From Bacillota bacterium (GTDB taxonomy: Bacteria; Bacillota; Clostridia; Tissierellales; Sedimentibacteraceae), in the NCBI GenBank assembly GCA_023453025.1, contig JAEXUD010000062.1:104706-168705 (forward strand): a DNA stretch of 64,000 nucleotides, written 5' to 3'. Shown piece after piece: positions 1-10,154 of the stretch (positions are counted from its first letter, which is position 1; every line of letters starts with the position of its first letter). The notes beneath the pieces are model-generated. The model saw only the letters and a list, made by a program, of their open reading frames with translations. It had not been told where the DNA came from and did no database searches. The translations under genes were made by a program, and so were the position numbers.

Positions 1-1
1 A

Positions 2-184
2 ATCAAGGATATTTTTATAGATTTAAAAATACCCGCAGAAGAAAGAGACAGTAAACTGATAATTGCAGATGATGATAATATATTATGGCTTGAAGGCTTC
101 AGAATCCACAACAGTTTCAAAGTGTCATCTTCAACTAATAAAATACTAAACATTTCAATGGAGGACAACACTAATGAAAAATGA
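2..184 (+). CDS. tilS: tRNA(Ile)-lysidine synthase, C-terminal end (partial)
   Basis: An open frame enters from the left edge and stops at 182-184, overlapping hpt by 11 bases. The visible 60 residues contain KDIFIDLKIPAEERD and, further on, ILWLEGFRI. This resembles the C-terminal domain of TilS, which modifies the wobble cytidine of tRNA-Ile(CAU) to lysidine using ATP. The catalytic PP-loop domain lies outside the window, so the call rests on this short tail and on the tilS-hpt-ftsH gene order common in Firmicutes. The overlap suggests translational coupling with hpt. Confidence 0.8.
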   Translation: MKDIFIDLKIPAEERDSKLIIADDDNILWLEGFRIHNSFKVSSSTNKILNISMEDNTNEK

Positions 185-710
185 TATCAGAGAAATACTA
201 ATTGCAGAGGATGCATTGCAATCGAAAGTAGCGGAACTTGGTGCGGCTATTACCGAGGATTATAAGGATAAGGATTTGCTATTGGTATGCGTATTAAAGG
301 GAGCAGTTATATTTGTAAGTGATTTGATGAGAAAAATAGAGCTTCCTTTGGATATTGATTTTATGGCAATTTCCAGCTATGGTTCCAACACCCAGTCATC
401 CGGAGTTGTAAGAATATTAAAAGATCTTAACACTGCAATCGAAGGAAGGCATGTTCTTATAGTCGAGGATATTATTGACTCAGGCCTGACATTGTCATAT
501 CTTGTGGAAAATTTAAAATCAAGAGGTCCTGCATCCGTTGAAATATGTACTATACTTGACAAACCGGACAGAAGAGCCATAAATTTGGAAATAAAATACA
601 CAGGATTCCAGGTTCCTGATGAGTTTGTAGTGGGATATGGACTGGACTATGATGAAAAATACAGAAATTTACCATATATAGCAGTATTGAAGGAAGAAAT
701 TTACCAATAA
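174..710 (+). CDS. hpt: Hypoxanthine phosphoribosyltransferase
   Basis: The 178-residue protein has the usual length and fold markers of bacterial Hpt, a cytosolic purine salvage enzyme joining hypoxanthine or guanine to PRPP. The PRPP-binding signature is VLIVEDIIDSGLTLSYL at about residues 94-110, and DKPDRR follows in the purine-binding region. The ATG at 174 has a GGAGG site about 8 bases upstream and overlaps the end of tilS. ftsH follows after 76 bases, in the same order as in Bacillus. Confidence 0.95.
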   Translation: MKNDIREILIAEDALQSKVAELGAAITEDYKDKDLLLVCVLKGAVIFVSDLMRKIELPLDIDFMAISSYGSNTQSSGVVRILKDLNTAIEGRHVLIVEDIIDSGLTLSYLVENLKSRGPASVEICTILDKPDRRAINLEIKYTGFQVPDEFVVGYGLDYDEKYRNLPYIAVLKEEIYQ

Positions 711-786
711 ATAATTGTAAAGATTTAAAAACTATGCTACAATTTTAATATTAAAAACGCAGTCTTTAGACAAGAGGAGGCTTTAA

Positions 787-2610
787 TTGAAAGGATTTAT
801 GAGAAGCATCGCAATGTATATACTTATATTTGTGGTGATAATAATGCTGGTGCAAAGTATGGTTGAGCCATCAGCTGACGAGCAAAACATAAGCTATAGC
901 GAGCTTATAGTTCAAATACAAAACAATAATATAAAATCATTGTCATTTACTGAAAGCGAGGTAAATGGTGTTTATAAAGATGATACGAAATTTACTTCAT
1001 ATGTGCCGACTGTCTTTCTTTTTTCTTCCAGTTTCTATGACAGATATCTGTCTGATAAGGTTGAAAGCGGAGAGATAGTAATTATAGGTGAACCGGTGCC
1101 GGCAACACCGCTATGGATTCAAGCACTTCCGACTATTGGAATGCTGGTGCTTCTGGGAGTCTTGTGGTATGTGTTCATGAAGCAGTCTCAGGGCGGAGGA
1201 ACAGGCAAGGCAATGAGCTTTGGAAAAAGCCGGGCTAAAATGGTTAAAGAGGATGATCCTAATAAAAAAATCACATTTGCAGATGTAGCAGGTCTTGACG
1301 AAGAAAAGGAAGAGCTGAGTGAAATTGTTGATTTTCTTAAAAATCCTGCAAAGTTTGTGAAGCTTGGAGCGCGTATACCAAAAGGAGTGCTGCTGGTGGG
1401 ACCTCCCGGAACAGGTAAGACTTATCTTTCAAAGTCTGTATCAGGAGAAGCAGGTGTTCCGTTTTTCAGTATAAGCGGTTCAGATTTTGTCGAAATGTTT
1501 GTCGGAGTCGGTGCTTCACGTGTCAGAGATTTATTTGACCAAGCAAAGAAAAATGCACCTTGCATTATATTCATAGATGAAATTGACGCAGTCGGAAGAA
1601 GAAGAGGAGCAGGTCTTGGAGGCGGAAACGATGAAAGAGAACAGACGCTGAACCAATTGTTGGTTGAAATGGATGGGTTCTCCGGAAATGAAGGCATTAT
1701 CATTATAGCTGCTACTAACAGACCTGATATATTAGACCCTGCTTTGATGAGACCGGGTCGTTTTGACAGACAGGTTCATGTGGGACTTCCTGATGTTAAA
1801 GCCAGAGAAGACATATTGAAGATTCATGTGAAGAAAAAACCTCTTTCTGATGATGTGGATTTGGAAATAGTTGCAAAAAGAACACCCGGTTTTACACCTG
1901 CCGACCTGGAAAACGCAATGAACGAGGCAGCTCTTTTAACCGCAAGACAAAACAAGACGCTTATAACAATGGATATTATAGAAGAAGCGATTACCAAGGT
2001 TATTGCCGGTCCTGAAAAGAGAAGCAAGGTTATAAGCGAAAATGAGAAAAAACTTACTGCTTATCATGAAGCGGGTCATGCTGTTGTTGCCAGACTGTCT
2101 TCAAAAAAGGACCCTGTTCATATGATAACTATAATACCAAGAGGCGGTGCAGGAGGATTTACAATGTATCTTCCTGAGGAGGACAGATCATACAGATCTA
2201 AGACGGATATGGAAGAAAATATTGTAAGGCTTTTAGGCGGAAGAGTGGCAGAAAAGCTTGCACTTGACGATATATCAACAGGAGCGTCAAACGATATTGA
2301 AAGAGCTACCAAAATAGCAAGAGCTATGGTTACAACCTATGGTATGAGTGATAGTTTAGGTCCTATGACTTACGGAACAAATGATGAAGAGGTATTCCTG
2401 GGCAGGGATTTTAATAAAATAAGAAATTATTCAGAAGAGGTTGCTGCTAAAATAGATAATGAAATGCGTAGAATTATCGACAATGCGTATCACAAGACAG
2501 AAACACTTTTAAGTGAGAACATGGAGAAATTAGATCGTGTCGCACAAGCGTTGCTGGAAAAGGAAACTATTACTGGCAAGGAATTTGAAATGTTGTTTGA
2601 TGGAGCATAA
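787..2610 (+). CDS. ftsH: ATP-dependent zinc metalloprotease FtsH
   Basis: Membrane-bound AAA+ protease that degrades damaged membrane proteins and regulators. The 607-residue protein has TM1 at about residues 5-24, an extracytoplasmic segment, and TM2 near 112-132. The AAA module has Walker A GPPGTGKT at about 205, Walker [12 protein letters not shown] and the second region of homology ending in RPGRFDR. The zinc site is HEAGH near residue 427, with the downstream Asp in STGASNDIE. The start is TTG, set by the strong site GAGGAGG about 8 bases upstream. A second, shorter FtsH is encoded at 16099-17661. Confidence 0.97.
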   Translation: MKGFMRSIAMYILIFVVIIMLVQSMVEPSADEQNISYSELIVQIQNNNIKSLSFTESEVNGVYKDDTKFTSYVPTVFLFSSSFYDRYLSDKVESGEIVIIGEPVPATPLWIQALPTIGMLVLLGVLWYVFMKQSQGGGTGKAMSFGKSRAKMVKEDDPNKKITFADVAGLDEEKEELSEIVDFLKNPAKFVKLGARIPKGVLLVGPPGTGKTYLSKSVSGEAGVPFFSISGSDFVEMFVGVGASRVRDLFDQAKKNAPCIIFIDEIDAVGRRRGAGLGGGNDEREQTLNQLLVEMDGFSGNEGIIIIAATNRPDILDPALMRPGRFDRQVHVGLPDVKAREDILKIHVKKKPLSDDVDLEIVAKRTPGFTPADLENAMNEAALLTARQNKTLITMDIIEEAITKVIAGPEKRSKVISENEKKLTAYHEAGHAVVARLSSKKDPVHMITIIPRGGAGGFTMYLPEEDRSYRSKTDMEENIVRLLGGRVAEKLALDDISTGASNDIERATKIARAMVTTYGMSDSLGPMTYGTNDEEVFLGRDFNKIRNYSEEVAAKIDNEMRRIIDNAYHKTETLLSENMEKLDRVAQALLEKETITGKEFEMLFDGA

Positions 2611-2644
2611 TAACAATTGACAATTAAAATTAAATAATGAACAG

Positions 2645-2688
2645 AAAGCCGTAATAGCACTGTAATATGTGTACGGCTTTTATTTTTT
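2645..2688. terminator. Bidirectional rho-independent terminator
   Basis: AAAGCCGTA (2645-2653) pairs perfectly with TACGGCTTT (2672-2680) and is followed by a T-rich tract. It lies between the converging ftsH and chemoreceptor genes and can serve both. Confidence 0.85.
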
Positions 2689-2718
2689 TATTCCATGGTA
2701 TGTACAAGGAAATTGGTT

Positions 2719-4515
2719 TTAGAAAACGAATTTGTTAACCATGTCGAGAAGCATCTGTGACCTGGAAGATAGCTCACGGCTGTCCGAATAAGACTCCTTT
2801 GCTGTGGATGAATTAGCTTTGACTACATTGGAAATATGCTCCATCTCAGCCTTTATTTGCTCGATAGATGCCAGCTGCTCTTCAGATGCCCTCGAAATTT
2901 CTGTAACTCTGTTGGTTGCATCATTAGCGCTTAAAACGACCTTTGACAGGGATGAAGCCGTTGCATTGGCAAGCTCATTGCCCTTTGAAACTGTTTCTAG
3001 GGTATCCTCAATAAGCATGGCTATGTTTTTTGCAGCCTCAGAACTGTTTGCAGCCAGATTTTTGACTTCATTGGCAACAACTGCAAATCCATTTCCCGCA
3101 GATCCTGCATGAGCTGCTTCAACTGCAGCATTCAACGCCAATAAGTTAGTTTGGAATGTTATATTATCGAGAATCTTTATTGTTTTCTCTATTTCCTTTG
3201 ACTTGTAGCTGATTTCTGACATAGCTTCAACCATTTTATTCATGCTTTCGCTGCAGAGAGCTATTTCGTTGTCAATATTCAATAACCTGTTGCTTGCATC
3301 GTAAGTGTTTTCTGTATTTGATTTGACATATACTGATATTTCTTCGATAGCTGCGTAGGATTCTTCAATTGAACTTGACTGATCGGCTGCACCTTCAGAA
3401 ATGTTTAAGGAGTTTGACAGCAGCTGGTTTGAACGCAAAGAAACCTCAGATGCCAATTGATTTATGCCTTTCATAGTTTCTGCCAGAAGATTGACGGATG
3501 CATCTATTGAGCGGTCTATTCTTTTGAAATCACCTTTGAACTTATCGCTTGTTTTTATGCTTAGGTCGCCTTCCGACAGCTGCTTCATAACCTCATCTAT
3601 TTCATTTATATATGACGTCAAAGAAATAGTTGAATTTCTTAAAATTTCTGCCAGCCTGCCGATTTCATTTTTGGATTCGTAGGTTATTCTGTAGTCCAGA
3701 TTACCTTCTGACAAGGCCACTGCGAGACTTTCAATCTGGCTGATAGGGTTAGTTATGCTGCCTGTTATAATTTTTGAAATAATCAAACCGAGAAGAATTG
3801 CAGACAGTGCCATTGAGATGGTAAGAATAATTGAAAATTTAGCGGTTTTGTCGTATTCAAGCGCTCTTTCCAGCAGTGAAGCATTAATGTTTTCGGTTAT
3901 AATGTTTATGTCAGAATTTATATTATTTACAATGGGTTCATAGGAATTAAAAATCATTCTGGATGCATCGCTCTTATACTTACTGCTCATTATTTCCTGT
4001 CTTATTTCGGCTTCATTTTCAAGCATTTTAAGAACTTCCTCTACACTTTTGCTGTTGTCTGCCAGGAGACTGTTTAGTTTTTCTAAACTGCTGACTGCCT
4101 CATCATACAGGACGATGCTGTCTTCAATATAATCATCTTTTTTAGCTTGATTATCGGTCAATGTGGATGCATATAGATTCTTTTCGATTTCCTTTAGATT
4201 TGTAGATACAGATGATGCCAGATATACTTCAGGTATTGTCACATCATTGATTTCTTTTAGCAATTCGACAGTTTCGTTGAACTTTAACAAGCTTACGGAA
4301 ACCGGTATTACAAACAGAATTATAATTGCTGCAAAGGATGCTGCCAATTTTTTATCAAGCTTCATATCATCGAAGCTTATGCCTTTGAATTTAAAAATTG
4401 CTTTTTTATTTTGCTTATGATTCACCTGTGAGCTCATGCTTTTTATAACATTTGAAGCTGATGAGACAATGCTGGTGATTTTTATTTTTGTAATTTTATA
4501 TAACTTACTGAACAT
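2719..4515 (-). CDS. Methyl-accepting chemotaxis protein
   Basis: Transmembrane chemoreceptor of about 598 residues. After a short basic N-terminus come TM1 ([20 protein letters not shown]), an extracellular four-helix-bundle type sensor region of about 160 residues, and TM2 ([20 protein letters not shown]). HAMP follows, then a long cytoplasmic coiled coil whose tip contains [15 protein letters not shown] and [13 protein letters not shown], the CheA/CheW contact region. I chose the ATG at 4515 because AAAGGAG lies 6 bases upstream. An upstream in-frame ATG at 4560 would add 15 residues and has no such site. The ligand is unknown and no che genes are nearby. It is transcribed divergently from the EAL/GGDEF gene. 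Confidence 0.93.
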   Translation of the reverse strand: MFSKLYKITKIKITSIVSSASNVIKSMSSQVNHKQNKKAIFKFKGISFDDMKLDKKLAASFAAIIILFVIPVSVSLLKFNETVELLKEINDVTIPEVYLASSVSTNLKEIEKNLYASTLTDNQAKKDDYIEDSIVLYDEAVSSLEKLNSLLADNSKSVEEVLKMLENEAEIRQEIMSSKYKSDASRMIFNSYEPIVNNINSDINIITENINASLLERALEYDKTAKFSIILTISMALSAILLGLIISKIITGSITNPISQIESLAVALSEGNLDYRITYESKNEIGRLAEILRNSTISLTSYINEIDEVMKQLSEGDLSIKTSDKFKGDFKRIDRSIDASVNLLAETMKGINQLASEVSLRSNQLLSNSLNISEGAADQSSSIEESYAAIEEISVYVKSNTENTYDASNRLLNIDNEIALCSESMNKMVEAMSEISYKSKEIEKTIKILDNITFQTNLLALNAAVEAAHAGSAGNGFAVVANEVKNLAANSSEAAKNIAMLIEDTLETVSKGNELANATASSLSKVVLSANDATNRVTEISRASEEQLASIEQIKAEMEHISNVVKANSSTAKESYSDSRELSSRSQMLLDMVNKFVF

Positions 4516-4781
4516 ACGTATCTCCTTTATAATGCTGATTATTTGGTATGAATACTGCAATCATAATTGATTTATGTAAAAATTGAAGAAAGAAAATGTA
4601 AAAAAATGCATATTTTCCTATTTGATTAAATATCAGATAATTATGAACTCTACTTTATAAGTGGAAGTAACTTTATACTCATTTACTTAAAATTTACGCA
4701 ATAATTACATACATTTGCCTTAAATATGATTTGAATTTTATATCATTAATTTTACTGATTAAAGTATAAGGAGTTATCAAG

Positions 4782-6533
4782 ATGTCAGAATATATTGAAA
4801 AAGACTTGGATTATATAATTAACAACAAGAAAATAAGAACAGTATTTCAGCCTATAGTCTCCCTCGGAGATGGAAGTGTTTTCGGGCATGAGGCATTGAG
4901 CAGAATTACCCACCAATGCACAATAAAAAATCCTGATGATTTATTTTCTGCGGCTGGGCAATACAACCGACTGTGGCAGCTGGAGCTTTTATGCAGGACA
5001 AAAGCCCTTGAAGCTGCTTTTGTATTCATGATACCTCCTTACAGTAAAAAACTATTTATAAATGTTAATCCATACACCATGCATGACGAAAATTTCAAAA
5101 GCGGCTTTACAAAGGAGTTTTTACAGCAGTATAACATTGACACCAAAAGCATTATTTTTGAGATTACTGAGAAAAATGTTATAACTGACATCAGTAGTTT
5201 TAAATCTATAATAAAGTATTATAAGAGTCAAGATTACAGCATAGCTATAGATGACGCAGGGTCCGGATATTCGGGATTAAACCTTATAAGCGAGGTTAAT
5301 CCCCACTTTATCAAGCTGGATATGAATCTTATACGCGGCATAGACAAGGATAGGCTCAAATATTCATTGGTAAAAGGGATGGTGGAGTTTTCAAAGTCCT
5401 CAAATATATCAATTATTGCGGAAGGTATAGAAACCTATGAAGAATTGGATGTGATAATGAATCTTGGGGTTCAGTATGGGCAAGGATATTTCCTGCAGAA
5501 ACCCGAAGAAAAAATCAGGGATATTGATGAGTCGGTGCTAAAAGCTATAGTAGAAATCAACTCAAGGAAGAACTACTCACTTCTTGGAGCATCATCAAAA
5601 ATTTCCATAAAGAATTTATCAAAAAAAACATATATTGTGAATCCTACGGATAAAGTGAGCGATGTGTACGAAATATTCAAAAAAAACAGAGATTGCTTCG
5701 GAATATGTGTATTAGATGAAGATATACCTGTGGGAGTTGTAACAAGAGATAATATAGCTCTGAAATTAAGCGGCAATTACGGCTATTCGCTATATCACAA
5801 AAAATCTATTTCTGAAATAATGGACATGAAATTCTTGAGTGTGGAGCAGGATGTACCTGTCAGCATTGTGTCAGGCATGGCCATGGACCGACCCGCGGAA
5901 AAGCTTTATGATTTTATAGTTGTAACTGAAAAAAACAGGTATATAGGAACGGTTACGATAAAGGATCTTCTCCAAAAATCAACTGAGCTTGAAGTTTCAG
6001 CAGCAAAACATCAAAACCCGCTAAGCGGACTCCCGGGCAATGTCATCATTGAACAGACATTAATTCATCTGCTTATGAATTTTTCCGAATATAGTGTCGC
6101 ATATTTAGATATTGACAATTTCAAACCATACAACGATGTATACGGGTTTGAAAAAGGAGATAGGATAATCATGCTGCTGTCAAATATTCTGAGGAGGCAT
6201 GGAAGCAAGCTTCACTTTATAGGTCATGTGGGAGGGGACGATTTTTTAGCTGTTGCAGACAAGTGTGTAAATTCAGACTACTTTATGTGTATAAAGGAAG
6301 AATTTGAAAGAGAAGTCCTGGAATATTACAATGAGGCTGATAAGGAAAAGGGATATATCGTTTCTGCCAACAGGAGAGGAGAAATTGAAAAATTTCCTTT
6401 AATTTCCCTTACATGCGTTGTTGTAAACAATGAAACTGAAAATATAAAGAATGTGTCAGACCTGACAGAGAGGCTTGCATATTTAAAAAAAATCGCAAAG
6501 CAGCAATTGAAAGTTTCCAATTTGGCTTTGTAA
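4782..6533 (+). CDS. Cyclic di-GMP protein with EAL, CBS pair and GGDEF domains
   Basis: Soluble 583-residue protein predicted to turn over or sense cyclic di-GMP. The EAL phosphodiesterase domain comes first (about residues 10-245) and keeps HEALSR, INVNP, FEITEKN, DDAGSGYSGL, IKLD and AEGIET, so it looks active. A tandem CBS pair follows (about 275-400), a possible adenine-nucleotide sensor. The C-terminal GGDEF domain has the signature GGDDF and lacks an RxxD inhibitory site at the usual distance upstream. There is no signal peptide or membrane segment. The start has AAGGAG about 8 bases upstream. It lies alone, divergent from the chemoreceptor. Whether the cyclase domain is active or regulatory cannot be told. 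Confidence 0.9.
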   Translation: MSEYIEKDLDYIINNKKIRTVFQPIVSLGDGSVFGHEALSRITHQCTIKNPDDLFSAAGQYNRLWQLELLCRTKALEAAFVFMIPPYSKKLFINVNPYTMHDENFKSGFTKEFLQQYNIDTKSIIFEITEKNVITDISSFKSIIKYYKSQDYSIAIDDAGSGYSGLNLISEVNPHFIKLDMNLIRGIDKDRLKYSLVKGMVEFSKSSNISIIAEGIETYEELDVIMNLGVQYGQGYFLQKPEEKIRDIDESVLKAIVEINSRKNYSLLGASSKISIKNLSKKTYIVNPTDKVSDVYEIFKKNRDCFGICVLDEDIPVGVVTRDNIALKLSGNYGYSLYHKKSISEIMDMKFLSVEQDVPVSIVSGMAMDRPAEKLYDFIVVTEKNRYIGTVTIKDLLQKSTELEVSAAKHQNPLSGLPGNVIIEQTLIHLLMNFSEYSVAYLDIDNFKPYNDVYGFEKGDRIIMLLSNILRRHGSKLHFIGHVGGDDFLAVADKCVNSDYFMCIKEEFEREVLEYYNEADKEKGYIVSANRRGEIEKFPLISLTCVVVNNETENIKNVSDLTERLAYLKKIAKQQLKVSNLAL

Positions 6534-6657
6534 CAGAGCAGCAAATAGCGGAAAATTCTGATGCAAAAATTACATAATATTTACTTTAGATTGATTTTTT
6601 TTTTACTGAGCGAGGATATATTTAGGACAGACTAAAAATTAAGGAGAAAAAAATTAA

Positions 6658-7599
6658 ATGAAAGTAAAAAAATTAATATCAATAATATCAGCAGTGCTAG
6701 TAATGTCAATAGCATTCGTAGGATGCTCAAAAGAAGAAGCTCAAGAGCAACCAACTGTTCAGCCTGATGTACAGCAGAATACAGAACAGCCGGCAGAGCA
6801 GCCAGCACCAAGCTTTGACGCAGATAGCGACATAACAGTAGTTGCCAGAGATTCCGCTTCCGGAACAAGAGGCGCTTTTCATGAAATCATGGCAATAAAG
6901 GTTAAAGAAGGGGATACCGAAGTTGATAAGCTGGTAGTGGGAGCTATAGAATTTGATGGACAAGACAAGGTTATCACAGCTGTTGAAGGTGACAAATACG
7001 GTATAGGATACATTTCACTTGGCTCAGTAAGCGAAAGAATTTCAGCTGTAAGTGTTGATGGAGTGGAACCAACAATTGAAAATGTAAAAAGCGGTGAATA
7101 TGCTGTAGCAAGACCATTTCTGCTTGTTACAAAAGGAACTGAAAGTGACCTGGTTAAGGACTTCATTAGCTTTACTGAATCTGCACAGGGACAACAGATA
7201 GTAGAAGAAAAGAACTACATAGCATCAGTGGAAAACCCTGTTGAATACAATCCGTCAAACATGTCAGGTACAATCAAGTTCGCAGGATCAACCTCAGTTA
7301 CACCTTTGATGGAAAAACTGCAGGAAGTATACAAGGAAATGAACCCAGATATAATATTTGAAATGCAGTCAAACGGTTCATCACAGGGAATCAAGGCAGC
7401 TATCGACGGAACATACGACATTGGTATGAGTTCAAGAGAACTGAAAGATGAAGAGAAGGCTCAATTAAATGAGCATACACTTGCAATCGACGGTATAGCA
7501 GTTATATTAAACAATGAGAATCCTATAACTGATTTATCATCAGAAATCATTACTAAAATATACACAGGTGAAATAACAAAGTGGTCTGAAGTAGAATAA
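6658..7599 (+). CDS. PstS-like phosphate-binding lipoprotein with permuted halves
   Basis: Secreted lipoprotein of 313 residues. A signal peptide ends in a lipobox with Cys near residue 22 (AFVGCS), followed by a Glu/Gln/Pro-rich linker. It has the sequence blocks of a phosphate-binding PstS, but in the order second half then first half. VVARDSASGTRGAF (about 60-73) and the closing segment FISFTESAQGQQIV come first. GTIKFAGSTSVTPLME (from about 204), NGSSQGIKAAI, DIGMSSREL and the terminal IYTGEITKWSEV come after. In ordinary PstS the GSTSV block opens the mature protein and the SGTR block follows WSEV. All phosphate-contact loops appear present. No pstCAB genes adjoin. Phosphate binding is inferred from the family. 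Confidence 0.8.
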   Translation: MKVKKLISIISAVLVMSIAFVGCSKEEAQEQPTVQPDVQQNTEQPAEQPAPSFDADSDITVVARDSASGTRGAFHEIMAIKVKEGDTEVDKLVVGAIEFDGQDKVITAVEGDKYGIGYISLGSVSERISAVSVDGVEPTIENVKSGEYAVARPFLLVTKGTESDLVKDFISFTESAQGQQIVEEKNYIASVENPVEYNPSNMSGTIKFAGSTSVTPLMEKLQEVYKEMNPDIIFEMQSNGSSQGIKAAIDGTYDIGMSSRELKDEEKAQLNEHTLAIDGIAVILNNENPITDLSSEIITKIYTGEITKWSEVE

Positions 7600-7617
7600 T
7601 AAGTTTATGGATGAATG

Positions 7618-7656
7618 AAGCAGGAAGCATTTAGCTGACTGCTTTATTTAATTTTT
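7618..7656 (+). terminator. Rho-independent terminator after PstS-like gene
   Basis: AAGCAG-GA-AGC pairs with GCT-GA-CTGCTT around an ATTTA loop, leaving a tandem GA/GA internal loop. A T-rich run follows. Confidence 0.6.
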
Positions 7657-7717
7657 GCATTTAATGTTGTAAAACACATGAAATTTTGATAAGGTAGTAT
7701 TCAGAGGTGAATTTAAT

Positions 7718-8209
7718 ATGGAAGAAACTGAAAAAAAGGTATATGAAATACTGGAGAAACTTGATATAAAGTATGAGAAACATGAACATCCTGCAGTATA
7801 TACATGTGATGAGGCAGCGGTGTACACCGGTGATTTAAAGGGTGTACATACTAAAAATTTATTTTTAAGAAACAAAAAAGGCAACAGGCATTTTCTGGTT
7901 GTCATGAAGGAAGATAAAACTCTCAATGTTAAGGAATTTGGAGAAAAAATTTCAGAAAAAAATTTAAGCTTTGCTTCACAGGAAAGAATGATGAAATATT
8001 TAGGGTTGACTCCGGGCTCCGTAACTATTTTCGGCATTATCAATGATATTGAACACAATGTTAAAGTTTATGTGGATGCTGATATAATGAAAGAAGAATT
8101 CATTAATTCACATCCAAATGCGAACACAGCGACTTTAGTTTACAGTGTTGCAGACATGATAAAATTTTTAGACGCAAGCGGCAATGATTATGAAATAGCT
8201 TCAATATAG
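7718..8209 (+). CDS. proX: Prolyl-tRNA editing protein (YbaK/ProX family)
   Basis: A 163-residue free-standing editing domain of the YbaK/ProX superfamily. Members hydrolyse mischarged tRNA-Pro (Ala-tRNA-Pro for ProX-type proteins) in the cytosol. Visible family blocks are EHPAVYTCDEA, KNLFLRNKKG, a lysine in MKEDKTLNVKEF, LGLTPGSVTIFGIIND and the final HPNANTATLVYS. The LGLTPGSVS-like block and overall length fit the ProX (PrdX) branch better than YbaK, but this choice is from recall. AGAGGTG precedes the ATG. It is a single-gene unit between two predicted terminators. Confidence 0.85.
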   Translation: MEETEKKVYEILEKLDIKYEKHEHPAVYTCDEAAVYTGDLKGVHTKNLFLRNKKGNRHFLVVMKEDKTLNVKEFGEKISEKNLSFASQERMMKYLGLTPGSVTIFGIINDIEHNVKVYVDADIMKEEFINSHPNANTATLVYSVADMIKFLDASGNDYEIASI

Positions 8210-8281
8210 GCAATTTATGACAGAAATCAAAATTTATAATTATTTTAATTAAAAAAATTATTGTGTATAAATATTTACAAC

Positions 8282-8314
8282 AGCTGAAATATCAACATAT
8301 TCAGCTATTTTTTT
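8282..8314 (+). terminator. Rho-independent terminator after proX
   Basis: AGCTGAA (8282-8288) pairs with TTCAGCT (8300-8306), extended by TAT/ATA inside, followed by a run of seven T after one A. Confidence 0.75.
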
Positions 8315-8388
8315 ATGACTGCATATATATTCCTTTGCAACTTTAGCTGCAAGTTTGAAAATTATACAGTCTTTTTTAGTAAACATCT

Positions 8389-8409
8389 TGCAAAATTAAC
8401 GGTTTTGCA
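8389..8409. promoter_or_regulatory. Inverted repeat upstream of mutase operon (possible operator)
   Basis: TGCAAAA, seven bases, then TTTTGCA form a 7-7-7 inverted repeat about 53 bases before the mutase start. The symmetric spacing suits a dimeric repressor site or a small hairpin. No regulator gene is nearby, so the function is a guess. Confidence 0.3.
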
Positions 8410-8461
8410 TTATATTTATTGTTTGTAAAGACTTGTTAGCAAAAATGGAGGTAATCAAAGA

Positions 8462-10141
8462 ATGTTTAATGAAGAAGAACTTTCTAAATTAAAAAAATCA
8501 AGGGAAAATTGGGAAGAAAAAGTATTAAACAAATCATTAAATAAAGCACCGGAAAGCAAAACAGAATTTAAAACCGGCTCAGGAGAAAAAGTAGAAAGGC
8601 TTTACACTCCTGAGGATGTTTCAGATATCAATTATGAAACTGAAATAGGCTATCCTGGTCAATATCCATTTACAAGAGGATATCAGCCTACAATGTACAG
8701 AGGCAAGACATGGACTATGAGAATGTATGCAGGATTTGCTACTGCAGAGGAGTCTAATGAAAGATACAAGTATCTTGTAAGCCAGGGTTCTACAGGCTTA
8801 TCTGTTGCATTTGATCTTCCTACACAAATAGGCTATGACTCCGATCATGCCTTAGCACAAGGAGAGGTTGGAAAAGTTGGTGTTGCCATAGATTCATTAA
8901 AAGATATGGAAATTTTATTTGACGGAATTCCATTGGATAAGGTATCTACATCAATGACAATAAATGCACCTGCATCAGTCTTGCTGGCAATGTATATTGC
9001 AGTTGCAGAAAAACAAGGAGTAACTCCTGACAAATTAAGAGGAACAATTCAAAACGACATATTAAAGGAATACATTGCAAGAGGTACATATATATTTCCC
9101 ACAGAACCGTCAATGCGTTTAATAACAAATATATTTGAATATTGCTCAAAAGAGGTTCCTAACTGGAATACAATAAGCATTTCCGGCTACCACATCAGAG
9201 AAGCAGGTTCAACTGCTGCTCAGGAGGTTGGTTTCACATTAGCAGACGGTATTGCTTATGTTGATGCTGCAATTAAGGCGGGATTAGATGTTGATACATT
9301 TGCGCCCAGACTTTCCTTCTTCTTTAATGCGCACAACGATTTATTGGAAGAGGTTTCAAAATACAGAGCAGCGAGAAGACTTTGGGCTAAGTTAATGAAA
9401 GAAAGATTTAAAGCAAAAAGTGAAAAATCAATGATGCTCAAATTCCACACTCAGACCGCGGGATGTACATTGACAGCACAGCAGCCGGACAACAACATTA
9501 TTAGAGTTGCAATGCAGGCATTGGCAGCAGTGCTGGGCGGAACACAGTCACTTCACACAAATTCCAGAGACGAGGCATTAGCTCTTCCCACTACAGATTC
9601 AGTTACGATAGCATTAAGAACTCAGCAAATATTGGCTAATGAAACCGGAGTTACAAATACCGTCGATCCATTGGCAGGCTCCTATTATATAGAAGCAAAG
9701 ACAAAAGAAATTGAAGATAAAGCAATGGAATACATCAATAAAATTGATGATCTTGGCGGAGCAGCAAGAGCCATTGACCTTGGATATATTCAAAAAGAAA
9801 TATCTGATTCAGCGTACAAATACCAAATGGAAATTGAATCTCTCGACAGAATTGTTGTCGGAGTCAACAAGTACAAGGTAAAGGAAGAAGCTCCAAAAGG
9901 ATTATTGAGAGTTGACCCGATTGTGGCCGAAATGCAGAAAAATAAGATAGAAACAGTTAAAGCTATGAGAAATTCAGAAGCTGTTGAGAAAAAACTTGAA
10001 GCATTGAGAACAGCTTGCGGAGGAACGGATAATGTTATGCCTTATATTTTAGCTGCAGTCAAGGAGTATGCAACATTAGGCGAAATATGCGGTGTTATGA
10101 GAGAAGTTTTTGGAGAATACGAGCAAGCGGTATTGCTTTAA
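8462..10141 (+). CDS. mcmA1: Coenzyme B12-dependent acyl-CoA mutase, large subunit (methylmalonyl-CoA mutase family)
   Basis: The 559-residue protein is the TIM-barrel catalytic part of a methylmalonyl-CoA mutase-type enzyme, lacking the B12 domain, which is the next gene. Blocks include [70 protein letters not shown] and [15 protein letters not shown]. It would interconvert succinyl-CoA and methylmalonyl-CoA. However, [23 protein letters not shown] and TRGYQPTMY resemble the isobutyryl-CoA mutase/archaeal branch more than the classic MCM (SGYHMQEAG, FFWGIG, RGPYPTMY, from recall). Substrate is therefore not certain. MeaB, epimerase and decarboxylase-type genes in the window favour methylmalonyl-CoA. 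Confidence 0.88.
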   Translation: MFNEEELSKLKKSRENWEEKVLNKSLNKAPESKTEFKTGSGEKVERLYTPEDVSDINYETEIGYPGQYPFTRGYQPTMYRGKTWTMRMYAGFATAEESNERYKYLVSQGSTGLSVAFDLPTQIGYDSDHALAQGEVGKVGVAIDSLKDMEILFDGIPLDKVSTSMTINAPASVLLAMYIAVAEKQGVTPDKLRGTIQNDILKEYIARGTYIFPTEPSMRLITNIFEYCSKEVPNWNTISISGYHIREAGSTAAQEVGFTLADGIAYVDAAIKAGLDVDTFAPRLSFFFNAHNDLLEEVSKYRAARRLWAKLMKERFKAKSEKSMMLKFHTQTAGCTLTAQQPDNNIIRVAMQALAAVLGGTQSLHTNSRDEALALPTTDSVTIALRTQQILANETGVTNTVDPLAGSYYIEAKTKEIEDKAMEYINKIDDLGGAARAIDLGYIQKEISDSAYKYQMEIESLDRIVVGVNKYKVKEEAPKGLLRVDPIVAEMQKNKIETVKAMRNSEAVEKKLEALRTACGGTDNVMPYILAAVKEYATLGEICGVMREVFGEYEQAVLL

Positions 10142-10154
10142 TCAGGAGGATATT

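Noticed and set aside
2804..3112. 102-residue open frame on the plus strand inside the chemoreceptor gene
   Set aside because: Mirror image of a strongly supported coding region, with no ribosome site and no recognisable protein features.
6569..6590. PhoP box (TTACAT and TTTACT) before the PstS-like gene
   Set aside because: Only two weak half-sites in AT-rich DNA, with poor spacing; such matches are expected by chance here.
6658..7599. PstS-like gene as a frameshifted or truncated tandem pseudogene
   Set aside because: The frame is intact, signal peptide and stop are in place, and each half occurs once, so a permuted intact gene fits better.
8315..8461. Cobalamin riboswitch before the B12-dependent mutase
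   Set aside because: The leader is too short and lacks the conserved B12-box type sequence; only a 7-7-7 inverted repeat is seen.
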